Below, piece after piece: positions 42,538 through 50,497 of a stretch of 64,000 bases of DNA; position 1 is the stretch's first letter; each line of letters starts with the position of its first letter. A program made the position numbers and the translations under genes. Below the pieces are notes generated by a model that saw only the letters and a list, made by a program, of their open reading frames with translations, did not search any database and was not told where the DNA came from. The stretch comes from CAVSUR01 sp963846005. Lineage in GTDB: Bacteria > Actinomycetota > Actinomycetes > Streptosporangiales > Streptosporangiaceae. The stretch is taken from contig CAWJUH010000007.1 in assembly GCA_963846005.1 (NCBI GenBank), positions 682,001 to 746,000 of the forward strand, in the 5' to 3' direction.

Positions 42538-43239
42538 GTGCTGCCGGGCTTCCGCCGGGCCGTATTCCTCAGCCACGTGCTCGGCCCGGGCACGCCGGTC
42601 TACCCGGGGGACCCGCCGGTCGAGCTCGCCACCGCGGCCACCGCCGACTGCGACGGCTTTTACCTGCAGCGGCTGAGCTGCGGCGAGCAGTCGGGCACGC
42701 ATTGGGCCGCGGCCGCGCACTTCACTCCCGGCGAGCCGGCCGCCGACCAGCTGGAGGCGGCCTGCTTCTTCCGGCCCGCCGTGGTGATCGACGCCCGCGG
42801 CCAGGCGGCCGCCGACCGTGACTACCAGCTCGGCGCGGCGGAGCTGCGCCGCTTCGAGGATCGGCACGACCGGATTCCGCGGCAGGCGGCCGTGCTGCTG
42901 CGCACCGGCTACGACGCGCGCTGGGCCGACCCGGCGGACTACCTCGGCACCGGCGCGGACGGCGGGCTGCACTACCCGGGATTCGGCCTCGCGGCCGCCC
43001 GCTGGCTGATCGAGGAGCGCGGCGCCGGGGTGCTCGGCACCGACACGATGGGCGTCGACCCCGGCGCGGACGCCGCGTGCCGGGTGAACCGCCTGCTGCT
43101 GCGCGGCCGGCGGATGCACCTGGAGAATCTGTGCGGCCTCGGCCAGCTGCCGCCCGCCGGCGGCTGGCTGGTGATCGGCGGCCTTCGGGTCCGGGGCGGC
43201 TCCGGCTCGCCGGCCACCGTATTCGGCCTGATCCCCTGA
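42538..43239 (+). CDS. cyclase-family (kynurenine formamidase-like) hydrolase
   Basis: 233 residues. The fold is marked by FLSHVLGPGTPVYPGDPP, the metal-site region EQSGTHWAAAAHF near 57, LLRTGYDARWAD and GVLGTDTMGVDPG. In the canonical HxGTHxDxPxH motif the Asp and the first His are replaced here (Ala and Gln), so metal binding may differ. GTG 42538 is six bases after the upstream kinase stop. Substrate unknown. Confidence 0.82.
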   Translation: MLPGFRRAVFLSHVLGPGTPVYPGDPPVELATAATADCDGFYLQRLSCGEQSGTHWAAAAHFTPGEPAADQLEAACFFRPAVVIDARGQAAADRDYQLGAAELRRFEDRHDRIPRQAAVLLRTGYDARWADPADYLGTGADGGLHYPGFGLAAARWLIEERGAGVLGTDTMGVDPGADAACRVNRLLLRGRRMHLENLCGLGQLPPAGGWLVIGGLRVRGGSGSPATVFGLIP

Positions 43240-43249
43240 CCAGCCCGCT

Positions 43250-43285
43250 GGCCGGCCGCAGGCGGGATCGTCCCGGCGGCCGGCC
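43250..43285. terminator. strong bidirectional hairpin
   Basis: GGCCGGCCGC (43250-43259) pairs perfectly with GCGGCCGGCC (43276-43285). Inside it CGGGA-TCG-TCCCG forms a further 5-bp stem. It lies between the stops of the convergent cyclase and antiporter genes. Confidence 0.65.
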
Positions 43286-43300
43286 GCCTGGCTCCCGGGG

Positions 43301-44542
43301 TCACGGCGGCTCCCCGGGGCCGGGGGAGTCAGCCGGGCCCGGGGCAGGGGAGGGCGGGGATGCCCGGCTATCGGCGGGGCTCTTCAGGAGCTGGACTGCT
43401 ATCGGCGGGTAGATGACGACCGACAGCAGGCCGGCAATCACCAGGGCGGTGGCTGTCGACGCCCGCTGATGGCCGGTTTCGACCCCGATGATGGTGGCCA
43501 CGACGAGGAACGTGAGCGACGTGGCCTGCAGGAAACCAGCGGCGACGGATTGCCTTCGTCCCAGGATCCGGACGTACAGCAGCGCCGGCAGCCCGCGCAC
43601 CACCAGCAGCGCGACCAGGAAGACCGGTACGAGAACTTCCGCCCGGCCGCTACGGAACAGCGAAGCTACGTCGAGGCCCACGCCGGTGCTCACGAAGAAC
43701 ACGGGAATCAGGAACCCGAAGCCGATCGCTTCCAGCTTGCTTTTCATTGCCTCGTGCGAGGCCGGCGAGTCGCCGGTCCGCCGCACGATGACCCCGGCCA
43801 GGAATGCGCCCAGGATGGTGGCCAGCCCGAAGTGCTCGGCCACCACCCCGAAGGCCAGGGCGAAGGTAATGGCCAGCCGGACCCCCAACTGGGAGCTGGT
43901 GTGCTCCAGCCGCTGCACGACCTCCCGCAGCGGGCGCCATTGCCGCACGCGGTCCGCCGCCAGCACGACAGCGACGGTCAGGCCGATGAAGGCCGCCAGC
44001 AACCCCAGCTCCGCCAGCGGATTCCTCGATGACGCCGAGAAGAACACCGACAGCAGCACCAGCGGGCCCAGTTCCGCCACCGAGCCCGCCGCCATGGTCA
44101 GCTGGCCGAAGACCGTCTCGGTGCGGCCGGCGTCCTTGAGTATCGGCACCAGGATCCCGAGCGAGGTCGACATCAGCGTGATGCCCACCAGCAGGCCGTC
44201 CTTGACCTGGCCGCCCAGGTAGAGCCCGTAGGCGACGAGCAGGGCCAGCGCCGCGGAGACCGCGAAGGCCCGGCCGACCGGCCGCACGACCTGGCGGTTG
44301 AACCGGCGCAGGTCAATCTCGAAGCCGGCCATGAACAGCAGGAACCCGAGGCCGAGGTCCGCGGTCACCCGGACAGCGGCATCGAGATGCACCCATCCGA
44401 GGACGGCCGGGCCGGCCAGGACGCCGCCGAGGATCTCCAGTACCACGGCGGGCACCTTCACGGCCGGGACGAGGCCGAGCAGCAGCGGCACCGCGATGGC
44501 CAGGCCTCCGATGATCAGGAGGCTGTTGAACGTGATCATCAC
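43301..44542 (-). CDS. CPA2-type cation:proton antiporter
   Basis: 413 residues with about twelve membrane helices (LLIIGGLAIAVPLLLGLVPAV, FLLFMAGFEIDLRRFNRQVV, ATILGAFLAGVIVRR). The FMAGFEID and GAFLAG motifs are typical of Kef/NapA-like exchangers. No RCK/TrkA nucleotide-binding domain follows, so it is the short type. ATG 44542 (or 44539). It follows the GNAT gene on the same strand by 25 bases. Confidence 0.92.
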   Translation of the reverse strand: MMITFNSLLIIGGLAIAVPLLLGLVPAVKVPAVVLEILGGVLAGPAVLGWVHLDAAVRVTADLGLGFLLFMAGFEIDLRRFNRQVVRPVGRAFAVSAALALLVAYGLYLGGQVKDGLLVGITLMSTSLGILVPILKDAGRTETVFGQLTMAAGSVAELGPLVLLSVFFSASSRNPLAELGLLAAFIGLTVAVVLAADRVRQWRPLREVVQRLEHTSSQLGVRLAITFALAFGVVAEHFGLATILGAFLAGVIVRRTGDSPASHEAMKSKLEAIGFGFLIPVFFVSTGVGLDVASLFRSGRAEVLVPVFLVALLVVRGLPALLYVRILGRRQSVAAGFLQATSLTFLVVATIIGVETGHQRASTATALVIAGLLSVVIYPPIAVQLLKSPADSRASPPSPAPGPADSPGPGEPP

Positions 44543-44567
44543 GGCCCGTCGCAGCTGTGCAATGCGC

Positions 44568-45047
44568 CTACAGCGTGATCCAGTACCGGCGGATGCCCCC
44601 GGTGTCGTCGGCCAGCACGCCGCCGTTGGCCTCGATCACCCGGCGCGACCCGGTGTTCTCCTCGTTGCAGGTGACCAGCAGCTTGTCCATGCCCCGGTCC
44701 CGGCACAGCGCGCACGCGGCGGCCAGCATCGCGGTCGCGTGGCCGCGGCGGCGGTGCGCGGGCACCACGTGGTAGCCGATGTTGCCGCCCTCGTGCTGCA
44801 GCGCCGGGGTCAGCTCGTGCCGGATCATCAGCGTGCCGAGGTAGCTGCGGGCCTGCACCCACCACAGCTCGGTCACCGGCACGCCCCAGACCCGGCGCGG
44901 CGCGGTCCGGCGGGCCACCAGGGAGCCGAAGTCGGCCGCCGCCGCCTCCAGCCAGGCCGGCGAGTTGCCGTCCTCCGCGCAGACGGCGCGCTCGCCGTCC
45001 AGGAACGAGTCACGCACCGCGGTCGTGGGCAGCACCAGTTCGGGCAC
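44568..45047 (-). CDS. GNAT-family N-acetyltransferase
   Basis: About 159 residues. The acetyl-CoA loop region is HVVPAHRRRGHATAMLAAACA near 100 (RRRGHAT as the Q/RxxGxG/A motif), followed by LLVTCNEENTGSRRVIEANGG and the terminal RRYWITL, as in uncharacterised YjaB/RimI-type enzymes. The start is uncertain: GTG 45047 is the nearest start to the homologous region, and the open frame continues further upstream. Confidence 0.82.
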   Translation of the reverse strand: MPELVLPTTAVRDSFLDGERAVCAEDGNSPAWLEAAAADFGSLVARRTAPRRVWGVPVTELWWVQARSYLGTLMIRHELTPALQHEGGNIGYHVVPAHRRRGHATAMLAAACALCRDRGMDKLLVTCNEENTGSRRVIEANGGVLADDTGGIRRYWITL

Positions 45048-45131
45048 CAGGGAAGCGTCGCATTCCCGGCCGCCGCGCGCCAGCCCAATACGGCCGGACG
45101 GTGACGGAAGCGGAATTGTTACCCTGGCCGG

Positions 45132-45761
45132 GTGCCCGCCCGCCCGGTGCCCGCCTTCGTGCTGGCCTCCGCCTCGGCCTGCCGCCGGCGGCTGCTGCGG
45201 GACGCCGGGATCGACCCGGAGGTCGTGGTCAGCGGCGTCGGTGAGGACGGCGGGGACGGGCTGGACACCGCCGCCCTGACGGTGATGCTGGCCGAGCGCA
45301 AGGCCGCCGCGGTGGCGGCCCGCCGGCCGGACGCGCTGGTACTCGGCTGCGACTCGCTGCTGGAACTGGACCGTGCCCCGCTCGGCAAGCCCGCCTCCCC
45401 GGCGCAGGCCCGCGAGGTCTGGCGGCTGTCGGGCCGGGCCGGGACACTGCATACCGGCCACTGCCTGATCGGGCCCGGCCCGGGCCGGCGCGTCCGCGCG
45501 GTCGCGCACACGCTGGTGCGGTTCGGCTCGCCGGCCTGCGCCGAGATCGAGGCGTACGTGGCCAGCGGCGAACCGCTGGCCATGGCCGGGGCGTTCAGCA
45601 TCGACGGGCTCGGCGGCCCGTTCGTCGACAGCATCGACGGCGACCCCGGCACGGTGATCGGGCTGTCCCTGCCGCTGCTGCGCACCATGCTGGCCGAGCT
45701 CGGCGTGGCCATCACCGACCTGTGGCGGCCGCAGGCCCGCGCCGGCGCCCGGGCCCGCTGA
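45132..45761 (+). CDS. maf: Maf-family nucleoside triphosphate pyrophosphatase
   Basis: 209 residues. The N-terminal FVLASASACRRRLLRDAGI is the substrate-binding motif, VLGCDSLLEL near 71 has the catalytic Asp, and AYVASGEPLAMAGAFSIDGLGGPFV near 140 is the family signature. Maf hydrolyses non-canonical or methylated nucleotides, or dTTP/UTP. The GTG start is at 45132. It converges with the downstream methyltransferase. Confidence 0.92.
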   Translation: MPARPVPAFVLASASACRRRLLRDAGIDPEVVVSGVGEDGGDGLDTAALTVMLAERKAAAVAARRPDALVLGCDSLLELDRAPLGKPASPAQAREVWRLSGRAGTLHTGHCLIGPGPGRRVRAVAHTLVRFGSPACAEIEAYVASGEPLAMAGAFSIDGLGGPFVDSIDGDPGTVIGLSLPLLRTMLAELGVAITDLWRPQARAGARAR

Positions 45762-45779
45762 GGTGACCCGCCCGGTGCG

Positions 45780-46442
45780 TCAGGCGGCCGGCGGCGGGGC
45801 CGCCTCCGGCGCGCGCCCGGTCATCACGTAGCCGGTGCCGAGCGCCAGCTCGCGGACGCTGACCTCCTCGACCAGCTGCTCCAGCTGCTGCCAGGGCCGC
45901 TGGAAGCCGGCGAAGTCGCGCACGTACGGCGCGTGCAGCATGCGGGCCTGCACGTTCAGCGCCACCATCAGCGGCGCAGCGAACTTGCCGCCGCCGGCTG
46001 CCACCTGGGCCCCCGGCCGCAGCCGGCCGAGCACGTTGCCCAGGGCCTGCGGCGACTGCAGGATGTCGTGCACCGCGCAGAACAGGGCAGCGTCCGCGGG
46101 CTCGGTGATCTCGGCCTGCTCGGCCGGGGCCTGCAGTACCGTCACGTTGCGCCAGCCCTCCCGGGAGATCTGGTCCCGTGCCACCGCCGCCATCTGCGGC
46201 GACTCCTCGATCCCGACGACCCGGCCGCGCGGGCCGACCTTCTCCCGCAGCATCCCGGCACACAGGCCGGTGCCGCTGCCGACGTCGAGCACCAGCTGGC
46301 CGGGCTCCAGCGGCAGCGCGTCCACGACGGCCCGCCGGTACCCGGAGAATGCGCTGGTATTGCGGTTATAGAAACGTGCCTGCTCACGATAGGCGGGCAT
46401 TATCGGAGCCGACGGGGTCACGTTATCTCTTAATTCGTTCAT
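45780..46442 (-). CDS. class I SAM-dependent methyltransferase
   Basis: 220 residues. YNRNTSAFSGYRRAVVDAL is followed by motif I LVLDVGSGTGLCAGMLREKVG near 50 and VVGIEESPQMAAVARDQI. PLEPGQLVLDVG resembles UbiE/Coq5 methyltransferases. The start is ATG 46442 (MNELRDNV); upstream frame to 46499 is unsupported. A 420-base gene-free region precedes it. Confidence 0.88.
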   Translation of the reverse strand: MNELRDNVTPSAPIMPAYREQARFYNRNTSAFSGYRRAVVDALPLEPGQLVLDVGSGTGLCAGMLREKVGPRGRVVGIEESPQMAAVARDQISREGWRNVTVLQAPAEQAEITEPADAALFCAVHDILQSPQALGNVLGRLRPGAQVAAGGGKFAAPLMVALNVQARMLHAPYVRDFAGFQRPWQQLEQLVEEVSVRELALGTGYVMTGRAPEAAPPPAA

Positions 46443-46862
46443 GGCTGCGGCCGCGCCCGGAGCGCGGCAACCTCCTGGGGTGCGGTCCGGCTGTATCACC
46501 TGCGCCTTTCACGCTAACCCGGCCGGCCCGGCCCGGGTGTCAAGGAATTGTGAAATCTGCGTTTCGGGAAAGCGTCCCGCGATCCGCGCGAGTCCGCTGG
46601 GGCGCAGGTTACAGACCGGAAAATATTTTCGGCAATAAGGTCTTCTCAGTAAATGGTCGTACCGTCAGCACGCCCGGGCAGGCGGCCCGCATGGCCGCCC
46701 GTGCTCGCATCCGCGGCGCCGCGCCCGGCAGACGGCCGCCCGGCATCCGGGCGGCTTCCGGGAGACTCGTGCCGCAGAATTGTCGATCTGGCCGGGCGCC
46801 GGTCGTGAGGAGGGTGAGGAGCGCCGGCCCGCCCCCGGCGTAGACGGCAAGGAGGAACAGCC
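46443..46862. other. 420-base gene-free region with an AT-rich palindrome
   Basis: No convincing ORF. The stretch 46540-46670 is unusually A/T-rich for this DNA and contains the perfect 12-bp palindrome GAAAATATTTTC (46619-46630), a candidate operator for the divergent methyltransferase and YCII genes. Confidence 0.5.
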
Positions 46863-47198
46863 ATGCAGCAGTACCTGCTCAGCGTGTACCAGCCCGACGG
46901 CGGCCCGCCCCCGCCCGAGCAGCTTGAGGCGATCATGAACCGGGTCCTGGCCTGGGAGAGCGAGCTGAAAGACGCCGGCTCGTGGGTGTTCACCGGCGGG
47001 CTGCACGAGGCGTCGGCGGCGACCGTGCTGCGCGCCCGCGGCCAGGGCGTGCTGATCACCGACGGGCCCTTCACCGAGGGCAAGGAGCACCTCGGCGGCT
47101 TCACGGTCATCAGCGTGGCCAGCGCGGACGCGGCCCGGGAGTGGGCCTGGCTCGCCGCCGCCTCCGGCCTGCCGATCGAGGTCCGCCAGCTCCGCTAG
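46863..47198 (+). CDS. YCII/DGPF-domain protein
   Basis: 111 residues. It opens QQYLLSVYQPDGG and has the DGPF signature in LITDGPFTEGKEHLGGFTV near 62. AAGGAGG seven bases before ATG 46863 is a strong ribosome binding site. It converges tail-to-tail, with a four-base stop overlap, with the sigma/nuclease fusion gene. This is the second such sigma-YCII convergent pair in the window. Confidence 0.92.
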   Translation: MQQYLLSVYQPDGGPPPPEQLEAIMNRVLAWESELKDAGSWVFTGGLHEASAATVLRARGQGVLITDGPFTEGKEHLGGFTVISVASADAAREWAWLAAASGLPIEVRQLR

Positions 47199-48310
47199 GG
47201 CTCGCACGGGCGGCGGGACAGCCAGGCGCGGGCCTCGGCGGCGACCTGATCGGTGCCGGCGGGCAGCTGCTGCCAGCGCCCGAACTCCGGATGATCTTGC
47301 GCTTGCGCCTGCGCGGCGGCGAACAGGCTCGCGTCCACCCGGACCGGCGTGCCGGTGACCACGGCCAGGTTGACCGCGTCGCTCGGGCGGGCGTCGGCCT
47401 CGCGCCTGCCGCCCGGGCCGTCGATGATCACGGTCGCGTAGTACACCATGCCGGCCAGCCGGACGATCCTGACCTCGCTGACCCGGGCACCGGCCGCGCC
47501 GACCAGGCTGGCCGCGAGCTGGTAGGTCATCGGCCGCGGCATCTCGGCCGCATGCAGGCTGAGGGCCAGCGCGATGCCCTCGGCCGGGCCGATCCAGATC
47601 GGCAGGACCCGCTCGCCGTCCCGCTCGGCCAGCAGCATGACGTGCACCGGTTCACCGTCCTCGCCGGCCTCGCCGCGGCGGATTCCGAGCACGGTGACCT
47701 CGGTCCAGTCCCGCGGGCCGGCGTCGCCGGGGATGGCAGCGGTCATGACCGTCTCCTTCCGGGAAGCTGAGATCAGCGGGGCGAGACCCGGCGCGAGCGC
47801 CGCCCGGGCCTGGTGCAGCCGGGCCTTCACCGCGCCGACCGAGATGCCGAGCTCGGCGGCGACCTCGCGGTGGGTGAGGCCCTGCAGGTAGAACAGCAAG
47901 ACGGCGTGCCGCTGGCCGTCCGCCAGCTGGGCGATCGCGGCCCGGACGGCCGCGCCGAGCTCGGCGATCTCGGCCAGCTCTTGCGGGCCCGGGCCGCCGT
48001 CGGTCCGGTCCGCCAGCTCGGCCGGGTGCTCGGCCGCGAGCTGGCGGCGCCAGCGGCGGGCCACGTTCAGCGTGATGCCGCAGAACCAGGGACCGAACGC
48101 GGCCGGATCGCGCAGCCGGCCGAGCCCGGTCAGCGCCGCGATGCTGGCCTCCTGGACGGCGTCGTGCGCCAGCCCCTGCGAGCCGAGCAGCCGCGCCGCA
48201 AGGGCGGCCGCCGTTGCCCAGTGCCGGGTGATCAGCGCCGCGAAGGCCGCCCGGTCACCGGCCGCCGCGGCCCGGGCCAGCTCCGCGTCCGGCGCGCCCT
48301 CGGAGTCCAC
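47195..48310 (-). CDS. ECF sigma factor fused to a bifunctional nuclease (BFN/DUF151) domain
   Basis: 371 residues in one uninterrupted frame. Residues 1-175 are an ECF sigma factor: region 2 ITRHWATAAALAARLLGS and AHDAVQEASIAALTG; region 4 LADGQRHAVLLFYLQGLTHREVAAELGI. Residues about 195-335 are a BFN domain: VTVLGIRRGEAGEDGEPVHVML, LPIWIGPAEGIALAL, RPSDAVNLAVVTGTPV. At the junction AAGGAG (47753-47758) lies six bases from an in-frame ATG (47746), so the BFN part could also be made separately. Start GTG 48310. No anti-sigma gene is adjacent. Confidence 0.9.
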   Translation of the reverse strand: MDSEGAPDAELARAAAAGDRAAFAALITRHWATAAALAARLLGSQGLAHDAVQEASIAALTGLGRLRDPAAFGPWFCGITLNVARRWRRQLAAEHPAELADRTDGGPGPQELAEIAELGAAVRAAIAQLADGQRHAVLLFYLQGLTHREVAAELGISVGAVKARLHQARAALAPGLAPLISASRKETVMTAAIPGDAGPRDWTEVTVLGIRRGEAGEDGEPVHVMLLAERDGERVLPIWIGPAEGIALALSLHAAEMPRPMTYQLAASLVGAAGARVSEVRIVRLAGMVYYATVIIDGPGGRREADARPSDAVNLAVVTGTPVRVDASLFAAAQAQAQDHPEFGRWQQLPAGTDQVAAEARAWLSRRPCEP

Positions 48311-48347
48311 GCTTCATAGTGCCGCCATCGCCCGCCCGGGTTAGCCC

Positions 48348-48403
48348 GGGTGCTCCGCGTCCGCGGCCAGAGCTGGATTCAGCCCGGCCGGCTGCAGCCG
48401 GGC
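48348..48403 (-). repeat. 56-bp direct repeat, copy 1 (truncated APH 3' end)
   Basis: Matches 49496-49551 with four mismatches. Read on the minus strand it encodes the last about 19 residues of the APH gene (RLQPAGLNPALAADAEHP) followed by a stop (48341-48343). The two copies flank the 48403-49495 cassette. Confidence 0.8.
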
Positions 48404-48423
48404 TCTCCTTCGAGATGCGAGCT

Positions 48424-48482
48424 GGAAAGTACTTGCCTGCCTGGAAAGCTTATAGTACTTTCTGGGAAGGAAAGTAGTTTCC
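48424..48482. promoter_or_regulatory. AT-rich promoter with inverted repeats
   Basis: GAAAGTACT (48425-48433) and AGTACTTTC (48454-48462) form a 9-bp inverted repeat separated by 20 bases; GGAAA-GTAG-TTTCC (48469-48482) is a second palindrome. They lie 17-75 bases before the membrane-protein start and are the likely operators of the winged-helix regulator encoded next. Confidence 0.5.
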
Positions 48483-48498
48483 TCAGTGGGAGGCGACC

Positions 48499-49122
48499 AT
48501 GGGAGCCACGCAGCAGCCCCCGTCAGCCGGAACCGGGGCGACCGCCGCCGAGGCGGCAGCGAAGCTGGCCGAGATCCAGCGGCGGCAGGAACACGTCATC
48601 AAGGCCGTGCTCGTGCCCGTCTGGTACTGGTGGGTGATCGCGGCCGCGATGGTCGCTGTCGGCGCCGCCCGGGACAGTCACGATCGGGTCGCGCTGGCCA
48701 TCACCATCCCGCTCGCCGTGCTCGTCGTCGCAGCGCTGATCATCGCGACGATTCCCGAAGTGCGCCGCCGCGTCAAGGTCCACAGCGCCGGCGGGCGCGG
48801 CGCCGCCGCGCTAGCGGGCCTGATACTGCTGGTCAACGCGGTGACCATAGTCACCGCGGTCAGCCTGACCGCCACCCGGGTCCGCTATCCCCTCACCATC
48901 AGCTACGCCGCCGGAGCTGCCGTGCTCGTAATCGGCGGGCCGCTGCTGAACCGGTACCTGGGCAGGCTCATGCTGAGCAGGGCCCGGCAGTCCCTGGCCG
49001 CCAGCCGGCGCTCCCCAGCCCGTGGCGCGGTCTTCTCGTCAGCGATCCTGGCACTCACCCCCCCGATCACGCAGAGAGCACCAGCAACGGGGGCACTGCG
49101 TGAGCACGGCTGGCTTCGATGA
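48499..49122 (+). CDS. membrane protein, unknown function
   Basis: 207 residues. A soluble Ala/Glu-rich N-terminus (AAEAAAKLAEIQRRQEHVI) precedes four membrane helices (VWYWWVIAAAMVAVGAA, LAITIPLAVLVVAALIIATI, ALAGLILLVNAVTIVTAV, ISYAAGAAVLVIGGPLL) and a basic tail. The C-terminal about 35 residues overlap the regulator gene and read as low-quality sequence, so the real stop may be earlier. It has no recognised family but often pairs with small winged-helix regulators, as here. Confidence 0.75.
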   Translation: MGATQQPPSAGTGATAAEAAAKLAEIQRRQEHVIKAVLVPVWYWWVIAAAMVAVGAARDSHDRVALAITIPLAVLVVAALIIATIPEVRRRVKVHSAGGRGAAALAGLILLVNAVTIVTAVSLTATRVRYPLTISYAAGAAVLVIGGPLLNRYLGRLMLSRARQSLAASRRSPARGAVFSSAILALTPPITQRAPATGALREHGWLR

Positions 49123-49447
49123 GCTGATCCACGCGCCGACGCGGCTGGAGATCGTCTCGCTGCTCGCCGCGGCGCAATGGGCCGACTTCACATACATCCG
49201 CGACGAAATCGGCATGTCCGACTCAGCGCTCTCCAAACAGCTGTCCACCCTGGAATCGGCCGGCTACATCCAGATCCGCAAGGGATTCGTGGGCAAGCGC
49301 CCGCGCACCTCAGCCAGCCTCAGCCCCGCCGGCCGACAGGCATTCGAGCGGCACGTGGCGGCCCTCCAGCACATCATCGCCAAGTCACAGCACGACGCCG
49401 ATGCCCGGCCGACCGTTGCAGCCGACCGCGGAATCCGGCAGCAGTAG
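49100..49447 (+). CDS. winged-helix transcriptional regulator (HTH_27/MarR-like)
   Basis: 115 residues. The start is GTG 49100 (STAGFDELIHAPTRLEIVSLLA); the open frame to 49022 is overlap with the upstream gene. The recognition region is RDEIGMSDSALSKQLSTLESAGYIQIRKGFVGKRPRTSASLSPAGR. It belongs to the winged-helix family found beside small membrane proteins and probably binds the inverted repeats at 48424-48482. Confidence 0.88.
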   Translation: MSTAGFDELIHAPTRLEIVSLLAAAQWADFTYIRDEIGMSDSALSKQLSTLESAGYIQIRKGFVGKRPRTSASLSPAGRQAFERHVAALQHIIAKSQHDADARPTVAADRGIRQQ

Positions 49448-49491
49448 GCATCCGGCCTTCGCCGGGGTCAGTCCCGCGGGGCCGCGAGACA

Positions 49492-50457
49492 TCAGGGGTG
49501 CTGCGCGTCCGCGGCCAGGGCTGGACTCAGCCCGGCCAGCTGCAGCCGGGCCCGGGCCTCGGACCGGGGCAGGATCTGTTCGGGATCGCCGTCGAGAGAT
49601 CGGGTCTTGGCGTCGAACGCGCGCTGCCACAGGCCGGCGGCCCAACATGCCGCGTACTGCCGGGAACTCCAGCGGCGGCCGCGTGCTTGCTGGTAGGCGT
49701 GGAGGAAGGCAGCGCTGTCCTCGGCGCTAGCTATCTCTTGCGGCCCGCCGAGGCCGCGGAAGCTGGCGGCGGCGAGCCCGGCGATCGCGGGTTCGGGCTG
49801 GCAGATCACGCTGTCCCAGTCGTGCACGGCGATCAGCTGCGGGCCTTGCCAGCGCAGGTTCTCCGGATGCCAGTCGCCGTGCCCGATCACCGGCGCGCTG
49901 GCGTGCCCGTGCAGGCAGTCGCGGACGGCGGCCGCGATGCGGTCCAGCCACGGCGGCCCGGAGTAGGCGTTCAGGTCGGCGTCCAGGTCTTCTGGCGGGG
50001 GCCACAGCCCTGGCCCGGGGTAGTCCCAGCCGGTCCAGGACGGGGACGGAGCCAGGCTCGGCACCGTCCCGGGATCGGGCGCCAGCTCGACAAGGCGGGC
50101 CAGCGCCGCCGCCGACAGGACCGCCAGGTCGCTTTCCGGCGGCGGCGCGCCGCCGTCCGGGGCGAGCGCTTCGGCGGTGGCGGCGTAGCCGCCCAGCGGC
50201 CGCAGGTCCACCAGCGGCTCAGGGCACGGGTAGGCGGCCGCCCGTAGTGCCCGGTGCACGACCGTGCACCCGGCCAGCCGCGGCGAGCGGGGCCGCACCT
50301 TGACGACCACCTCCCGGCCGTCCGCCAGGCGCAGCCCCGTGACGGCGGACAGGTGGCCTGCCTCGAACAGCACCGCCGCGGGCGGCGCGCCTAGCCAGCG
50401 GCTGCACCAGGCGGCCAGCGCGTCCATGCCCACGGCCGGGCGGCGGTACTCGGCCAC
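49492..50457 (-). CDS. aminoglycoside phosphotransferase (APH)-family protein
   Basis: 321 residues, protein-kinase-like fold. The catalytic loop is GHGDWHPENLRW near 167 (HGDxxxxN), and the DxD-like motif is AVHDWDSVICQPE. The ATP-binding part has VVVKVRPRSPRLAGC. The start is GTG 50457 (MDALAAW follows at residue 11). The C-terminal 56 bp recur at 48348-48403. It may phosphorylate a metabolite rather than a drug. Confidence 0.85.
   Translation of the reverse strand: MAEYRRPAVGMDALAAWCSRWLGAPPAAVLFEAGHLSAVTGLRLADGREVVVKVRPRSPRLAGCTVVHRALRAAAYPCPEPLVDLRPLGGYAATAEALAPDGGAPPPESDLAVLSAAALARLVELAPDPGTVPSLAPSPSWTGWDYPGPGLWPPPEDLDADLNAYSGPPWLDRIAAAVRDCLHGHASAPVIGHGDWHPENLRWQGPQLIAVHDWDSVICQPEPAIAGLAAASFRGLGGPQEIASAEDSAAFLHAYQQARGRRWSSRQYAACWAAGLWQRAFDAKTRSLDGDPEQILPRSEARARLQLAGLSPALAADAQHP
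49496..49551 (-). repeat. 56-bp direct repeat, copy 2 (APH 3' end)
   Basis: The intact copy forming the last codons of the APH gene before its stop at 49492-49494; see copy 1 at 48348-48403. Confidence 0.8.
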
Positions 50458-50497
50458 CGCCCCATCATCCCGCGTCCGGCGCGCGGACAATGGGGTG

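Noticed and set aside
48348..49551. Insertion sequence or integrative element
   Set aside because: No transposase or integrase and no terminal inverted repeats; only the direct repeats are present, so I report a cassette with duplicated target end instead.
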